Of a DNA stretch of 32,095 nucleotides, positions 32,093 to 32,095 are shown piece by piece (within the stretch, counting starts at the first letter, position 1; each line of letters begins with the position of its first letter). The notes under the pieces were generated by a model, which saw nothing but the letters and a program-made list of their open reading frames with translations, had not been told where the DNA came from and searched no databases. The translations under genes and the position numbers were made by a program. Source of the DNA: Hungatella sp. (GTDB taxonomy: Bacteria > Bacillota > Clostridia > Lachnospirales > Lachnospiraceae); assembly GCA_022792815.1 (NCBI GenBank), contig JAAWBS010000036.1, positions 1 to 32,095 of the forward strand. The letters run 5' to 3'.

Positions 32093-32095
32093 AAT

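Overview
The window reads as chromosomal DNA from a spore-forming, gut-type Lachnospiraceae (Clostridium/Enterocloster/Hungatella-like Firmicute). This is an inference from the gene set: class III fructose-bisphosphatase, DUF1700/HAAS protein, ysnA-ysnB-like pair, GC-rich coding sequence with strong AGGAGG ribosome sites, sigma-A promoters of TTGACA/TATAAT type, and a sigma-G-like promoter. No rRNA or CRISPR array was seen. Most genes are on the minus strand.

Layout. 1-353: a tRNA-Arg/Gly/Pro cluster behind a near-consensus promoter. 353-5250: a tight six-gene minus-strand operon (rhodanese, YfcE phosphodiesterase, THUMP RNA methyltransferase, exported papain-like protease, RdgB nucleotide pyrophosphatase, YsnB-like phosphodiesterase), three of whose genes are joined by ATGA or near-contiguous junctions. 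5350-9186: a small Asn/Gln-rich gene with a spore-type promoter, an exported SH3-NlpC/P60 hydrolase, a DUF1700 membrane protein and fructose-1,6-bisphosphatase. 9187-12275: an MBL-fold hydrolase converging on a membrane-anchored M23 peptidase, then an AT-rich broken clpP fragment. 12348-18505: 8-oxoguanine glycosylase, a MutS2-like ATPase without Smr domain, a 555-bp non-coding stretch, a PHP-domain protein, dGTPase and a short GntR regulator. 18610-19752: an SDR dehydrogenase resembling 3-alpha-hydroxysteroid dehydrogenase plus an NTF2-fold protein, divergent from the regulator. 19922-24719: XRE-TPR regulator, lipoprotein, MFS exporter and its TetR regulator. 24887-32095: GH1 phospho-beta-glucosidase, eroded ABC transporter, a small exported protein, a conserved unknown, a Crp/Fnr regulator divergent from a MATE exporter, a multiply damaged IS256 transposase, a broken HEPN-like gene and a gene running to the window edge.

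Themes. Nucleotide-pool and genome hygiene is concentrated here (RdgB, dGTPase, Ogg, MutS2-like). Two export systems sit beside their own regulators (TetR/MFS, Crp/MATE), each with a palindrome in the promoter region. The last 6 kb and 11868-12275 are accessory and decaying. The strongest candidates for something undescribed are: a roughly 245-nt structured RNA (15242-15486, minus) bounded by a good promoter and an intrinsic terminator, with a nested inverted repeat next to it; the SDR/NTF2/GntR locus, possibly steroid- or bile-acid-directed; and the sigma-G-like promoter in front of the Asn/Gln-rich microprotein. All functional statements are from reading the sequence and family knowledge; no search was run.
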